Assembly: GCF_035658495.1 (NCBI RefSeq)
Contig: NZ_CP141944.1
Span: 3,126,001-3,190,000 of the forward strand
Direction of reading: 5' to 3'
Length of the DNA: 64,000 bases
Source of the DNA: Novosphingobium sp. RL4
Lineage (GTDB): Bacteria > Pseudomonadota > Alphaproteobacteria > Sphingomonadales > Sphingomonadaceae
How positions within the stretch are numbered: the first letter of the stretch is position 1; each line of letters opens with the position of its first letter. Positions 1 through 9,493 of this stretch are shown here, in pieces. A program made the translations under genes and the position numbers. Below the pieces are notes generated by a model. The model saw only the letters and a list, made by a program, of their open reading frames with translations. It had not been told where the DNA came from and made no database searches.

Positions 1-280
1 GACCGTTCACGGCAAGCAATCCGGCGACCAGCGCCGTTACCTGCACGCCCACGATCAGGCGCAGGCGGTTAACGAATGGCTGCTTGCGTGTCTTGTGCCG
101 CAGCATCCGCCGCGCGATCAGGGCCCCGGGGGAGCCACCGATCGCGGCATATGTGAGCAGCTTGGATTCCGGCACCCGGCGACCGCCACGGATCGCCCGC
201 TCCTTGTCGAATGCGAAAGCCACGAAAGCAATGAAGTTCACGGCTCCAAAATAGAGCCCCGCCAGATCAGCCTTGTCCAT
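1..280 (-). CDS. DUF1294 family membrane protein (3' end beyond window)
   Basis: Reading leftwards from an ATG at 280, the frame stays open to the window edge and gives about 93 residues beginning MDKADLAGLYFGAVNF. It shows a hydrophobic first segment, a basic stretch with the pattern GGSPGALIARRMLRHKTRK, and a second hydrophobic segment (LIVGVQVTALVAGLLAV). This two-helix arrangement around a GG(S)PGA..A...RHKT motif is typical of the small DUF1294 membrane proteins, whose function is unknown. Usual family length is about 90 to 120 residues, so little is missing. It lies 13 bases downstream of the transglutaminase stop on the same strand and may be the last gene of that operon. Confidence 0.75.
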   Translation of the reverse strand, partial: MDKADLAGLYFGAVNFIAFVAFAFDKERAIRGGRRVPESKLLTYAAIGGSPGALIARRMLRHKTRKQPFVNRLRLIVGVQVTALVAGLLAVNG

Positions 281-293
281 CCCGCCGCCCTTC

Positions 294-1175
294 TCAATTC
301 AGCGGTGCCACGTCCACCGAGAAGAACATGTTCTGCTGTGACGATCCCCTGAAAGTACCGTCCAGCGGTGCCACGTCCGAGTAATCGCGCCCCATGCCGA
401 TGAAGATATGGTCGGCATCGGCCAGCATGTCGTTCGTGGGATCGAAGCCGACCCAGCCCAGTTCCTCGCCGCACCACAAGTTGACCCAGGCATGCATGGC
501 GTCCGCCCCGACCAGCCGGTCCCGGCCCGGCGGCGGCAGGGTGCGCAGGTAGCCGCTGACGTAGGCCGCCGGAATCCCGTGCGCGCGCGCGGCGATGATC
601 ATGATGTGGCTGAAGTCCTGGCAGACGCCGTGGCGGGCGTGAAAAGCCTCGATGGGGGGCGTATCGGCGGCGGTCGCCCCGGAATCGTAGGCGAACTGTC
701 CATGGATCGCCGACATCAGCGCCCTGCCGGCTTCCATGACCGGCATCGCATCGTTGAGAAAGCCGCTGGCCCAGAGCGCGATGTCACGCTCCGGCGCGGC
801 AATCGGCGAGGCGAAGATGTAGGACGCGGGGCCGCGCGCCGAGAGATCGGGCTTCTTCATCGCCCGCTCCCGCAAGTCGGCAAGCCCCGGCCCGCTCGAT
901 CCGGTGACGAAGAACGGCAGCGGCTCGCGCTCGACGATGAAGCGGCTCTCGATCCGAAGCTGGGCTATCGGCTTGCGCAACGCGAAGCGCGCCTCGTTGA
1001 TGTAGTAGCCGCCTTCGCCGTCCACCACTTGCGCCGGCTGCGGATCGACGGTGAGCCGGTAGTCGCTCACCACCTGCCCGGGCCAGGCGGCGGGGCGCAG
1101 GCGGATGTTGAACTGCGCAAGCTGCACCGGCGCTGCATATTTCAGCGTGGTGAGGTGGCTGACCGAATAGCGCAT
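294..1175 (-). CDS. Transglutaminase-like cysteine protease family protein
   Basis: A 293-residue protein with an N-terminal beta domain of the bacterial transglutaminase type (MRYSVSHLTTLKY) and a C-terminal papain-like transglutaminase core. The catalytic triad is visible: Cys185 in HGVCQDFSH, His228 in AMHAWVNLW and Asp245 in WVGFDPTND. The family hydrolyses or transfers amide bonds; no substrate is established for this subgroup. The ATG at 1175 overlaps the stop of the upstream ATP-grasp/alpha-E gene by one base (TGATG), so the two are probably translationally coupled. A longer frame reaching 1286 runs into that gene and was not used. No signal peptide is seen, so it is probably cytoplasmic. 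Confidence 0.9.
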   Translation of the reverse strand: MRYSVSHLTTLKYAAPVQLAQFNIRLRPAAWPGQVVSDYRLTVDPQPAQVVDGEGGYYINEARFALRKPIAQLRIESRFIVEREPLPFFVTGSSGPGLADLRERAMKKPDLSARGPASYIFASPIAAPERDIALWASGFLNDAMPVMEAGRALMSAIHGQFAYDSGATAADTPPIEAFHARHGVCQDFSHIMIIAARAHGIPAAYVSGYLRTLPPPGRDRLVGADAMHAWVNLWCGEELGWVGFDPTNDMLADADHIFIGMGRDYSDVAPLDGTFRGSSQQNMFFSVDVAPLN

Positions 1176-3685
1176 CACAGCAGGGCCGTCCGTTTCTCCG
1201 CCTCGTCCGCCTCGAACTGGAGGAAATAGCGCGACGAGATCGCATCCGAGAGGCCGAGCAACTGCCCCTCGATCCCGGCCAGCCACTGCGAACCGGTATC
1301 CTGCGCATTCGCCGCCTGGACCTGCCCCAGCAGCGCGCGGGCAAGGCGCATCGGCGGTTCGGGCAGATTATCGTCGCGGACGCTCGGCAAGGCGGCCAGA
1401 TGCTCGACGATACCGGCGATCTGGAACACCAGCGCACGGGGATTGTCGGGATCAAGCAGGACGAGATCGCGCACCGGCCCGGCCATCGGCCCGGTCAGGT
1501 AGCGTGTCCGGTAGATGATCTGGCTGTCGCACAGGTCCAGCAGGACACCGAGCGCGCCGTCTTTCTCCCCGCCCTCTTCCAGCTCGCCAAGTCGGCGCAC
1601 CATGCGGCAGATGCCCTGCGCCCGCTCGATGCGCTGGCCGATTTCCAGGAACCGCCAGGCCGCGGAGCGCACCATGTTTTCAGAGACGAGACCCGAAAGC
1701 GCGCTGTAATGCTCCGTCAGCATGCGCACCGCCGCGAGCAGCGTGGCCGGACGATGGATATCGACAGGCGGCATCGGACGACTGACGAGCCGCCAGAAAT
1801 CACGCGCGAAACGCTCCCGCAGGGACAGGCCCACGGCCTGGCGGCGGCGCATCAGCGCCGTCACGCCGCCGGGAAGCTGCGCTTCGACAAGGGCGGCTGC
1901 ACAGATCGCGGCGGCCGGCCGGGTGGCCGCCGAGCGCGGGATCACGGCGCCCTCCACCAGCAGTTCGACCAGCGCGTTGGACACGCCGATCCGGTCGCTC
2001 ACGCCGCCTTCGACCTCCACCGAACCGTCGAGCAGGGCGCGCAGCACCCGTGTAACGTACTGCGCCCGTTCGTTGTAGCGGCCGAACCAGTAGAGGTTGT
2101 CCGCCGCCTGGCTGGCAAGGATGCCGCCCCCGCGCGAGATCGGCGGTTCGTCGATGACACGGGGAACCTGGGCCGCATCCGGCGGCCGGTCCTCGATCAC
2201 CCAGACGTCTGCCGAAAGATCACCCTCGCCCATCAGCGATGTCGGCAGCGCCTTGCCCGAGGAGAGGCGCGCGAACCCGCCGTGCATGACCGTCCAGTCC
2301 CCTTTCGCGTCGCGGGCCACGAAAGCGCGGACGGTGAAGGGGCGCGGTGCCAGTTCGCCATTTATGATCGCCGGGGTGGTGGAGAGATGCACGATCTCCT
2401 GCCCGCAATAGTCCATCGGCCGCCGGGAAAGCGCCTCCAGCAGCGCGGCCCGTTCGGCGCCTTCCAGTTCGGCCCCGGCCACGGGTTCGCGCCGCGCCAG
2501 CCCTTCGACCGGCTGGCCGAAGGCGGGAACGAGCGCAAGCTGGTCAAGCCGGGACGCCACGATCGCGCTCTCGGTCGCCTGTCCGCACCACCATGTCGCC
2601 ACGTTCGGCAGCAAGGGTTCCTCGCCCAGCAGCACCCGGCAGAGACGCGGCAGGAATGCGGCGAAAGCGGGGCTTTCCAGCACTTCGGTTCCCGGCCAGT
2701 TGACCATGCCGACACCGCCCCCTGCCCAGGCCTCGAACAGGTTGGCCACGCCGAGTTCGGACTTGGCATCGAAGGAAAGCGGATCGAGCGCGGTGGTATT
2801 GATCCAGCGCCAGATCGCATCGACCCGCTTGGGCCCCGCGATGGTGCCGACCCAGAGCCGGTCGTCCATCACCGAAAGGTCCCGGCCTTCCACCAGCGGA
2901 AAACCGAGATAGCGCGCCAGATGGGCCTGTTCGGCATATGTCTGGTTGAACCGCCCGGCGGTAAGCAGGGCGATGCGCGGCGAATCCCGGCCGCAGGCGG
3001 CGACCATGCCCTCCCGCATCTGGTCGAAGAACTCGACGATGCGGCGCACGTGGCTCTCGGCCAGAAGGTGCCCGCCGGTCCGGGTCATGGCGAGACGGTT
3101 CTCCAGCGCGTAGCCGATCCCGCTGGACATGCGCACGCGGTCCTGCAGGACCCGCCACTGGCCGCGCGGGCCGCGCGCGAGATCGGCGGAATAGACCTGG
3201 ATATAGCGCCCGTCGCGCGGGGCACGGCCAAGCATCTTGCGCGCGAAGAACGGGCTCCCCGCGATAACGGCGGCCGGCAGGTGGCCGTCCTTCACCAGCT
3301 GCTGGGGTCCGTAGATGTCCGAGGCGAGACGCTCGAGCAGGTTCGCCCGCTGGACGAGGCCGCGCTCGATCCCCGCCCATTCGGACGCGCCGATCACCAG
3401 CGGCATGGCGTTGAGCGGCCAGTCCCGCTCCTCCTCGTCGCCAGTGACGCGGAAGGTCAGGCCGAGATCGGCGGCATGGCGCGTGACGGTGTCCTGCAGG
3501 ACGGCGGGATCGCCCTCCGCCAGCGCCGAGAGGCCGGAAGCCACCGCGCGCCAGTGTGCCGCGACCGGCTCGGCCGCGTCGCCGAACAGGTCGCCGCCGG
3601 TCACCGCCACCGGATAGGCATCCAGCCAGCCCGTCGCGATTTCGGTCAAGCCGGCCGGCGGGCTGGAGGGCGGACTTGAGGACAT
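1175..3685 (-). CDS. Circularly permuted ATP-grasp / alpha-E domain fusion protein
   Basis: An 836-residue fusion. Residues about 80 to 500 are a circularly permuted type 2 ATP-grasp domain, with the recognisable segments WPLNAMPLVIGASEW (about 90-104), YALENRLAMTR (about 192-202) and LPNVATWWCG (about 359-368). From about residue 515 (ISRGGGILASQAADNLYWFGRYNERA) to the end is the helical alpha-E domain. In many bacteria these are separate adjacent genes; here they are fused. ATP-grasp enzymes of this class are predicted amide or peptide ligases, but no product is known. It sits between two transglutaminase genes with a 4-base gap upstream and a 1-base overlap downstream, indicating one operon. 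Function beyond this prediction is inference. Confidence 0.9.
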   Translation of the reverse strand: MSSSPPSSPPAGLTEIATGWLDAYPVAVTGGDLFGDAAEPVAAHWRAVASGLSALAEGDPAVLQDTVTRHAADLGLTFRVTGDEEERDWPLNAMPLVIGASEWAGIERGLVQRANLLERLASDIYGPQQLVKDGHLPAAVIAGSPFFARKMLGRAPRDGRYIQVYSADLARGPRGQWRVLQDRVRMSSGIGYALENRLAMTRTGGHLLAESHVRRIVEFFDQMREGMVAACGRDSPRIALLTAGRFNQTYAEQAHLARYLGFPLVEGRDLSVMDDRLWVGTIAGPKRVDAIWRWINTTALDPLSFDAKSELGVANLFEAWAGGGVGMVNWPGTEVLESPAFAAFLPRLCRVLLGEEPLLPNVATWWCGQATESAIVASRLDQLALVPAFGQPVEGLARREPVAGAELEGAERAALLEALSRRPMDYCGQEIVHLSTTPAIINGELAPRPFTVRAFVARDAKGDWTVMHGGFARLSSGKALPTSLMGEGDLSADVWVIEDRPPDAAQVPRVIDEPPISRGGGILASQAADNLYWFGRYNERAQYVTRVLRALLDGSVEVEGGVSDRIGVSNALVELLVEGAVIPRSAATRPAAAICAAALVEAQLPGGVTALMRRRQAVGLSLRERFARDFWRLVSRPMPPVDIHRPATLLAAVRMLTEHYSALSGLVSENMVRSAAWRFLEIGQRIERAQGICRMVRRLGELEEGGEKDGALGVLLDLCDSQIIYRTRYLTGPMAGPVRDLVLLDPDNPRALVFQIAGIVEHLAALPSVRDDNLPEPPMRLARALLGQVQAANAQDTGSQWLAGIEGQLLGLSDAISSRYFLQFEADEAEKRTALL

Positions 3686-3689
3686 GGCA

Positions 3690-6600
3690 TCAGACTACGC
3701 GCGGCGGGCGGCGAAGGTCCAGCGAATACGGGAATTCGCCCGGTGCTTCTTCCGGCGGCACCGCCAGGGGCCCCGGAGAATGTCCGTGCGGCTGGAACCG
3801 CGCCTTGCGCCGGGCTTCGGCCTCGTAGCCGTTGATCGGCACATCGTCGTAATTGCGGCCTCCGGGATGCGCGACGTGATAGACGCAGCCTCCCAGCGAC
3901 CGATTGTTCCACAAGTCGAAGATGTCGAACGTTAGCGGGGCATTGGACGCCAGCATGGGGTGCAGGCACTCGGCCGGCGCCCACGCCTTGTAGCGCACAC
4001 CGCCCACCCCTTCGCCCGGCCCTGTCACGGTCAGCGGCACGCGCCGGCCGTTGCAGGAAATGACGTGGCGGCCGGGCACCAGCCCCGTCGCCCGCACCTG
4101 CAACCGTTCGGTCGAACTGTCGACATAGCGCACCGTGCCGCCGATCGCCCCGGTTTCGCCAAGGACGTTCCAGGGTTCGAGCGCATGGCTGATTTCAAGG
4201 CTCACGCCCCCGCCTTCCACTTCGCCGTGGACCGGGAAACGGAACATGCGCTGCGCCTCGAACCAGGCCGGATCGAACCGGTATCCCGCCCGCGAAAGGT
4301 CGCCAAGCACGTCGAGGAAATCGGCCCAGACGAAGTGGCCAAGCATGAACCTGTCGTGGAGCTGCGTACCCCAGCGCACCAGCGATCCGCCCTGCGGTTC
4401 CTTCCAGAACCATGCCGCAAGCGCACGCAGCAGGAGCTGCTGCGCCAGGCTCATCTTCGCATCCGGCGGCATCTCGAAGCCGCGGAACTCGACAAGGCCG
4501 AGACGCCCGGTCGGCCCGTCAGGGCTGAACATCTTGTCGATGCAGATTTCGGTGCGGTGCGTATTGCCGGTGACATCGACCAGCAGGTTGCGGAACAGGC
4601 GGTCCACCACCCAGGGCGGCGGAAGGTCGGCTTCCCCGGCTCCGGGAACCGGGCCCTGCACCTGCGCAAGCGCGATTTCGAGTTCGTAGAGCGCGTCATG
4701 CCGCGCCTCGTCGATACGGGGCGCCTGGCTGGTCGGGCCGATGAACAGGCCCGAGAACAGATAGCTGAGCGATGGGTGGCGCTGCCAGTAGGTCACGAAG
4801 CTCTTGAGCAGGTCCGGCCGGCGAATGAACGGGCTTTCGAGCAGGCTCGGCCCGCCCAGCACGATGTGATTGCCGCCGCCCGTGCCGATCGAGCGACCGT
4901 CCACCATGAACTTGTCGGCAGTCAGCCCCACTTCGCGCGCGCAGTCGTAAAGGGTTTCGGTGATTTCCACCGTCTCTCGCCACGATGCCGACGGGTGGAT
5001 GTTCACTTCGATCACGCCGGGATCGGGGGTGATCTTCAGGACCTGCAGGCGCGGATCCGGCGGCGGCGGATAGCCTTCGATCCGGATCGGCATGCCGTGG
5101 GTCTCTGCCACCACCTCGACTGCGGCCACGAGTTCGAGATAGTCCTCCAGCCGCTCGGTCGGCGGAATGAACACCGCCAGATAATCTCCGCGCGGCTCCA
5201 CGGTGATCGCGGTGCGCACCGCACCCTCGATGATCTGCTGCTCGACCACGTCCTGTGCGGCGTGGCCTCCTTCGGCCTGCTCCACCTGCTGCACGCGCAG
5301 ACCATGGCGATCGGCGGCAGCTTCGCGCGTGTCATGGCCGCGCTCGACCACCTGCTCCCGGAAATCGGCAAGCGGCGAGCGCGGCTCGGCCGTATCGCGG
5401 GGGTGGATATAGGGATAGTCGGAAGGCGGCACATAGGGCAGCGATCCCAGCGGAAGCCGGTAGCCCAGGGCCGAATCGCCCGGCACGGCCGTCAGCACCT
5501 CCTTGCGTACCCGCCAGCGTTCGCTCTTCCAGCGCGGCACCGAAAGATCGGCCGCATTCCAGCGCTGCACCGGCAGGACATAGCCCACCGCCTTGTCGAG
5601 CCCGCGCCGGTAGGTCCGCACGAAACGACGGGACAGTTCCTCGTCATCGACCTTGGGATCGAGCGGGGTGACGTTGAACGGAAGCTCCGCCTCCTTCTCC
5701 GCCCATTCCCCGGTATCCTCGTAGACCGGCTGGACGAAGGCCTGCTCCACGCCCAGCCCCCGCGCCGTCTCGCGCAGCAGCGTCTCGGCCACGGCGACAT
5801 CGACGGTCGGCACGGGTTCCGCCTCTGCATCCCGGGCGCGTGGCTTCTCGTCCGCGATCAGCGAGGGGTCGCGCCAGATCGGCGTGCCGTCCTTGCGCCA
5901 GTAGATCGAGAATCCCCAACGCGGCAGGCTCTCGCCCGGATACCACTTGCCCTGCCCGTAATGCAGCAGCGATCCCGGCGCGAACTTCTCGCGCAGAAGG
6001 CGGATCAGCTTGTCCGCATAGGCCGCCTTGGTCGGGCCCACGGCATCGCCGTTCCATTCGCCCGCCTCGAAATCGGTATCGGCGATGAAGGTCGGCTCCC
6101 CGCCCATCGTCAGATTGGCGCCGGCAGCGTCAAGGTCCGCATCCACCCGGTCGCCCAGGTCGAGCAGGGCCTGCCAGCGCTCCTCGGTGAAGGGCTTGGT
6201 GATGCGTACTGCCTCGGCAATGCGGCTTACGCCCATCTCGAAGTGGAATTCGACTTCGGCCGGCTCCGCCATGCCTTCGATCGGCGTGGCGGACCTGTAG
6301 TGCGGCGCCGCGCAGAGCGGAATATGCCCCTCTCCCGCGAACATGCCGGAGGTGGCGTCAAGCGCGATCCAGCCCGCGCCGGGCACATAGGCTTCGGCCC
6401 AGGCGTGAAGGTCGGTCACGTCCTCCATCACGCCCTTGGGGCCGTCCTTCGGGATCACGTCGGCAACGAGCTGGATCGAATAGCCCGAGACGAAGCGCGC
6501 CGCAAAGCCGAGGCGGCGCAGCAACTGCACCAGGAGCCAGGCCGAATCCCGGCATGAACCGATACCGGCGCCCAGCGTTTCCTCGGGGGTCATGACCCCT

Positions 6601-7088
6601 GTTTCCATGCGGATCACGTAGCCGATGCGCTGCTGCAGCCTGTGATTGATATCGACGAGGAAATCGACCGTGCGCCCCGAGTACCCGGCGTGGGAGGCCA
6701 CCAGCGATTCGAACAGCTCGCCCTGCTCCTCCACCTCGAAATAGGCGGCGAGGTCCAATTTCAGGGTTTCGGGATAAACGAAGGGATAATTCTCCGCCTC
6801 CGGCTCCACGAAGAAATCGAACGGATTGATGACCGCCAGTTCGGCCAGCAGATCCACTTCGATCGAAAAATGATCGACCGGATCGGGGAACACCACCCGC
6901 GCCTGCCAGTTGCCATGGGGGTCCTGCTGCCAGTTGAGGAAATGTTCCGGCGGACTGATCTTCAGCGAATAGTTGGGCACCGCCGTGCGGCTGTGCGGCG
7001 CCGGGCGAAGCCGGATCAGCTGGGGACCGAGGCGCACTCGCCGCGAATAGCGGTAGCGCGTGAGATGGTGGAGGGCCGCCTTTATCAT
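3690..7088 (-). CDS. Large transglutaminase / DUF2126 protein
   Basis: A 1132-residue protein starting [18 protein letters not shown]. Residues 1 to about 270 are a transglutaminase unit with N-terminal beta domain and triad Cys179 ([10 protein letters not shown]), His228 ([10 protein letters not shown]) and Asp244 (IALDATSGM). The remaining 800 or so residues match the DUF2126 type, including [39 protein letters not shown] and [11 protein letters not shown]. These features resemble the carboxylate-amine ligase/glutamine-synthetase-like fold proposed for DUF2126, though I cannot confirm catalysis. The start at 7088 is preferred over an in-frame extension to 7292 because that extension crosses into the ppk start region and looks non-coding. 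First gene of the operon; the two smaller genes follow directly. Confidence 0.9.
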   Translation of the reverse strand: MIKAALHHLTRYRYSRRVRLGPQLIRLRPAPHSRTAVPNYSLKISPPEHFLNWQQDPHGNWQARVVFPDPVDHFSIEVDLLAELAVINPFDFFVEPEAENYPFVYPETLKLDLAAYFEVEEQGELFESLVASHAGYSGRTVDFLVDINHRLQQRIGYVIRMETGVMTPEETLGAGIGSCRDSAWLLVQLLRRLGFAARFVSGYSIQLVADVIPKDGPKGVMEDVTDLHAWAEAYVPGAGWIALDATSGMFAGEGHIPLCAAPHYRSATPIEGMAEPAEVEFHFEMGVSRIAEAVRITKPFTEERWQALLDLGDRVDADLDAAGANLTMGGEPTFIADTDFEAGEWNGDAVGPTKAAYADKLIRLLREKFAPGSLLHYGQGKWYPGESLPRWGFSIYWRKDGTPIWRDPSLIADEKPRARDAEAEPVPTVDVAVAETLLRETARGLGVEQAFVQPVYEDTGEWAEKEAELPFNVTPLDPKVDDEELSRRFVRTYRRGLDKAVGYVLPVQRWNAADLSVPRWKSERWRVRKEVLTAVPGDSALGYRLPLGSLPYVPPSDYPYIHPRDTAEPRSPLADFREQVVERGHDTREAAADRHGLRVQQVEQAEGGHAAQDVVEQQIIEGAVRTAITVEPRGDYLAVFIPPTERLEDYLELVAAVEVVAETHGMPIRIEGYPPPPDPRLQVLKITPDPGVIEVNIHPSASWRETVEITETLYDCAREVGLTADKFMVDGRSIGTGGGNHIVLGGPSLLESPFIRRPDLLKSFVTYWQRHPSLSYLFSGLFIGPTSQAPRIDEARHDALYELEIALAQVQGPVPGAGEADLPPPWVVDRLFRNLLVDVTGNTHRTEICIDKMFSPDGPTGRLGLVEFRGFEMPPDAKMSLAQQLLLRALAAWFWKEPQGGSLVRWGTQLHDRFMLGHFVWADFLDVLGDLSRAGYRFDPAWFEAQRMFRFPVHGEVEGGGVSLEISHALEPWNVLGETGAIGGTVRYVDSSTERLQVRATGLVPGRHVISCNGRRVPLTVTGPGEGVGGVRYKAWAPAECLHPMLASNAPLTFDIFDLWNNRSLGGCVYHVAHPGGRNYDDVPINGYEAEARRKARFQPHGHSPGPLAVPPEEAPGEFPYSLDLRRPPRVV

Positions 7089-7255
7089 CGAAAGCGACTG
7101 TGCTTGAAACAATGCTGCACTGCAACGATGTTCCAACGATTGACGCCCGCATGACGATGAAATTGCGTATAAGACAATATTACCCGAGGATCGTCGTGAT
7201 TGCCGCCAAACTGTCATCGTGGCATGCAAGGGCAATCGCCTAGGACGGAGCAGAC
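7089..7255. promoter_or_regulatory. Divergent promoter region, transglutaminase operon / ppk
   Basis: This 167-base region separates two outward-facing operons. On the minus strand, 7157 back to 7139 carries two GTCA cores 11 bases apart (TCGTCAT, four bases, GCGTCAA), the spacing of a Pho box. On the plus strand a perfect CTGTCAT half-site lies at 7211-7217 but its neighbours at 11-base spacing are poor. PhoB control of ppk is plausible in principle but this is only weak sequence evidence. Confidence 0.35.
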
Positions 7256-9439
7256 GTGAAAACCAAGGATATGCTCGAAATTCGCGAAACACCCGAAGAA
7301 CAGGAAACCTGCGAGATCGCGCAGCTTTCCACCCTGCCCGCCCGCTTCTTCAATCGCGAGCAGAGCTGGCTCGCGTTCAACGAACGCGTTCTCGCCGAAG
7401 CGACCAATCCGAACTATCCGCTGCTCGAACGACTCCGCTTCCTGTCCATCTCGGGCAGCAACATCGATGAATTCCTGATGGTGCGCGTCGCCGGGCTCGC
7501 CGGCCAGGTGCGCCGCCAGATCGAGGAAATCTCGATCGACGGCCTCACCCCGTCGCAGGCCATCGCCGCAACGCACGAGAAAGTGCTGCAGCTCGAACAG
7601 ATCCAGCAGGAGACCTGGGCGGGCCTGAAGGTCCAGCTTGCCGAGGAAGGCATCCGCGTCATCGGTGACGGGCGCCTCGATGCCGAGCGCGAGGCATGGC
7701 AGCGCGAGTATTTCCTCGAACATGTCATGCCGGTCATCACCCCGCAGGCGATCGACCCGGCGCACCCTTTCCCCTTCGTGGCCAACCAGGGCATCGGCGT
7801 GCTCTTCGCGCTGACCCGCCTTGCCGACGATGCGCCCGTCATGGAAATGGTGCTGATCCCCGCGCCGCTGCCGCGCTTCGTGCGCATTCCGGGCGAGGAA
7901 GCGGCCTGGATCTCGATCGAGGACCTGATCTGCCGCAATGCCGACCAGCTGTTCCCCGGCTTCGGGGTGAACGGCCACGGCGTGTTCCGCATCCTGCGCG
8001 ACAGCGACATCGAGATCGAGGAAGATGCCGAGGATCTCGTGCGCTATTATCGCACCGCGATCCAGCGCCGCCGACGCGGGCTCGTGATCGTGCTCCAGCT
8101 GCAGGGCGCCTTCGATCCCTCGGCCGAGGAACTGCTGCGCAACCAGCTCGGCCTCGACAAGGCGCTCATCATGAAGACCGAGGGGCTGATCGGCTTCTCC
8201 GGCCTTTCCGTGATCTGCGACGAGGACCGCCCCGAGCTCAAGTTCGAACCCTATACCCCCCGCTATCCCGAGCGCATCCTCGAGCATGACGGCGACATCT
8301 TCGCCGCCATCCGCGAGAAGGACATCGTCGTCCAGCACCCCTACGAAAGCTTCGAGGTGGTGATCGACTATCTGCGCCAGGCCGCCCGCGACCCCGACGT
8401 CGTGGCGATCAAGCAGACGCTCTACCGCGCGGGCAAGCAGTCCGCGATCATTTCCGCGCTCATCTATGCGGCCGAACAGGGCAAGTCGGTCACGGCCGTC
8501 GTCGAGCTGAAGGCCCGTTTCGACGAGGAGCAGAACCTGCTCTGGGCCAGCCAGCTCGAACGTGCGGGCGTCCAGGTGATCTACGGATTCGTGGACTGGA
8601 AGACGCACGCCAAGGTCTCGATGATCGTGCGCCGCGAAGGCGATGGCTATCGCACCTACTGCCACTTCGGCACGGGCAACTATCACCCGATCACCGCGCG
8701 CATCTATACCGACCTGTCCTATTTCACGGCCGATCCCGCGATCGGCCGTGATGTGGGCAAGCTTTTCAACTTCATCACCGGCTATGTCGAACCCAAGGTG
8801 ACGGAGTGCCTGTCGATCTCGCCGATCTCCCTGCGCTCGACCTTGTACGAATGCATCGACGGCGAGATCGAGAATGCCCGTGCCGGCAAGCCCGCCACGA
8901 TCTGGGCCAAGCTCAACTCGCTTACCGACCCGGACCTGATCGACCGGCTCTACGCCGCCAGCGAGGCCGGCGTGGAGATCGACCTCGTGGTGCGCGGCAT
9001 CTGCTGCCTGCGCCCCGGCATCACCGGCCTTTCCGAGAATATCACGGTGAAATCCGTGATCGGCCGGTTCCTCGAACATTGCCGCATCTGGGCCTTCGCC
9101 AATGGCGCCGAACTTCCCAATCGCCGCGCCAGGGTCTTCATCACTTCGGCCGACGCCATGAGTCGCAATCTCGACCGCCGCGTCGAGGTCATGGTGCCGA
9201 TCACCAACAAGACGGTGCACGATCAGGTGCTCGATCAGGTCATGCTGGCCAATCTGCTCGATACCGAACAGTCATGGATCCTGCATCCGGACGGCACCTC
9301 GGAACGGGTGGGCGAGAGCGACAACCCGTTCAATCTCCACCGTTATTTCATGACGAACCCGTCCCTCTCGGGCCGCGGCGCTTCACTCGCCAGTGGACGA
9401 AAGGTACCAAAGCTCTCGCTAAGACGCGGTAATATCTGA
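7256..9439 (+). CDS. ppk1: Polyphosphate kinase 1
   Basis: A 727-residue PPK1, which reversibly polymerises the gamma phosphate of ATP into inorganic polyphosphate. The N-terminal domain starts [20 protein letters not shown]; the catalytic half contains [10 protein letters not shown] (His451) and [10 protein letters not shown] (His470), the two conserved histidines with the same 19-residue separation as in E. coli PPK; the autophosphorylated histidine is expected at 451. Length is normal. The GTG at 7256 is chosen because GGACGGAG lies five bases upstream; an ATG 15 bases later lacks such a site. ppx follows 54 bases downstream on the same strand, so synthesis and degradation of polyphosphate are probably co-transcribed. 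Confidence 0.96.
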   Translation: MKTKDMLEIRETPEEQETCEIAQLSTLPARFFNREQSWLAFNERVLAEATNPNYPLLERLRFLSISGSNIDEFLMVRVAGLAGQVRRQIEEISIDGLTPSQAIAATHEKVLQLEQIQQETWAGLKVQLAEEGIRVIGDGRLDAEREAWQREYFLEHVMPVITPQAIDPAHPFPFVANQGIGVLFALTRLADDAPVMEMVLIPAPLPRFVRIPGEEAAWISIEDLICRNADQLFPGFGVNGHGVFRILRDSDIEIEEDAEDLVRYYRTAIQRRRRGLVIVLQLQGAFDPSAEELLRNQLGLDKALIMKTEGLIGFSGLSVICDEDRPELKFEPYTPRYPERILEHDGDIFAAIREKDIVVQHPYESFEVVIDYLRQAARDPDVVAIKQTLYRAGKQSAIISALIYAAEQGKSVTAVVELKARFDEEQNLLWASQLERAGVQVIYGFVDWKTHAKVSMIVRREGDGYRTYCHFGTGNYHPITARIYTDLSYFTADPAIGRDVGKLFNFITGYVEPKVTECLSISPISLRSTLYECIDGEIENARAGKPATIWAKLNSLTDPDLIDRLYAASEAGVEIDLVVRGICCLRPGITGLSENITVKSVIGRFLEHCRIWAFANGAELPNRRARVFITSADAMSRNLDRRVEVMVPITNKTVHDQVLDQVMLANLLDTEQSWILHPDGTSERVGESDNPFNLHRYFMTNPSLSGRGASLASGRKVPKLSLRRGNI

Positions 9440-9493
9440 CATAGGGAACGCAGGTCGCCCGGAACCCGGGCCTATGCGATACGTCTGAACGGA

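Noticed and set aside
3960..6557. An 865-residue plus-strand frame inside the large transglutaminase gene
   Set aside because: Low-complexity Arg/His-rich translation with no family features; the minus-strand gene has a complete catalytic triad and conserved DUF2126 segments.
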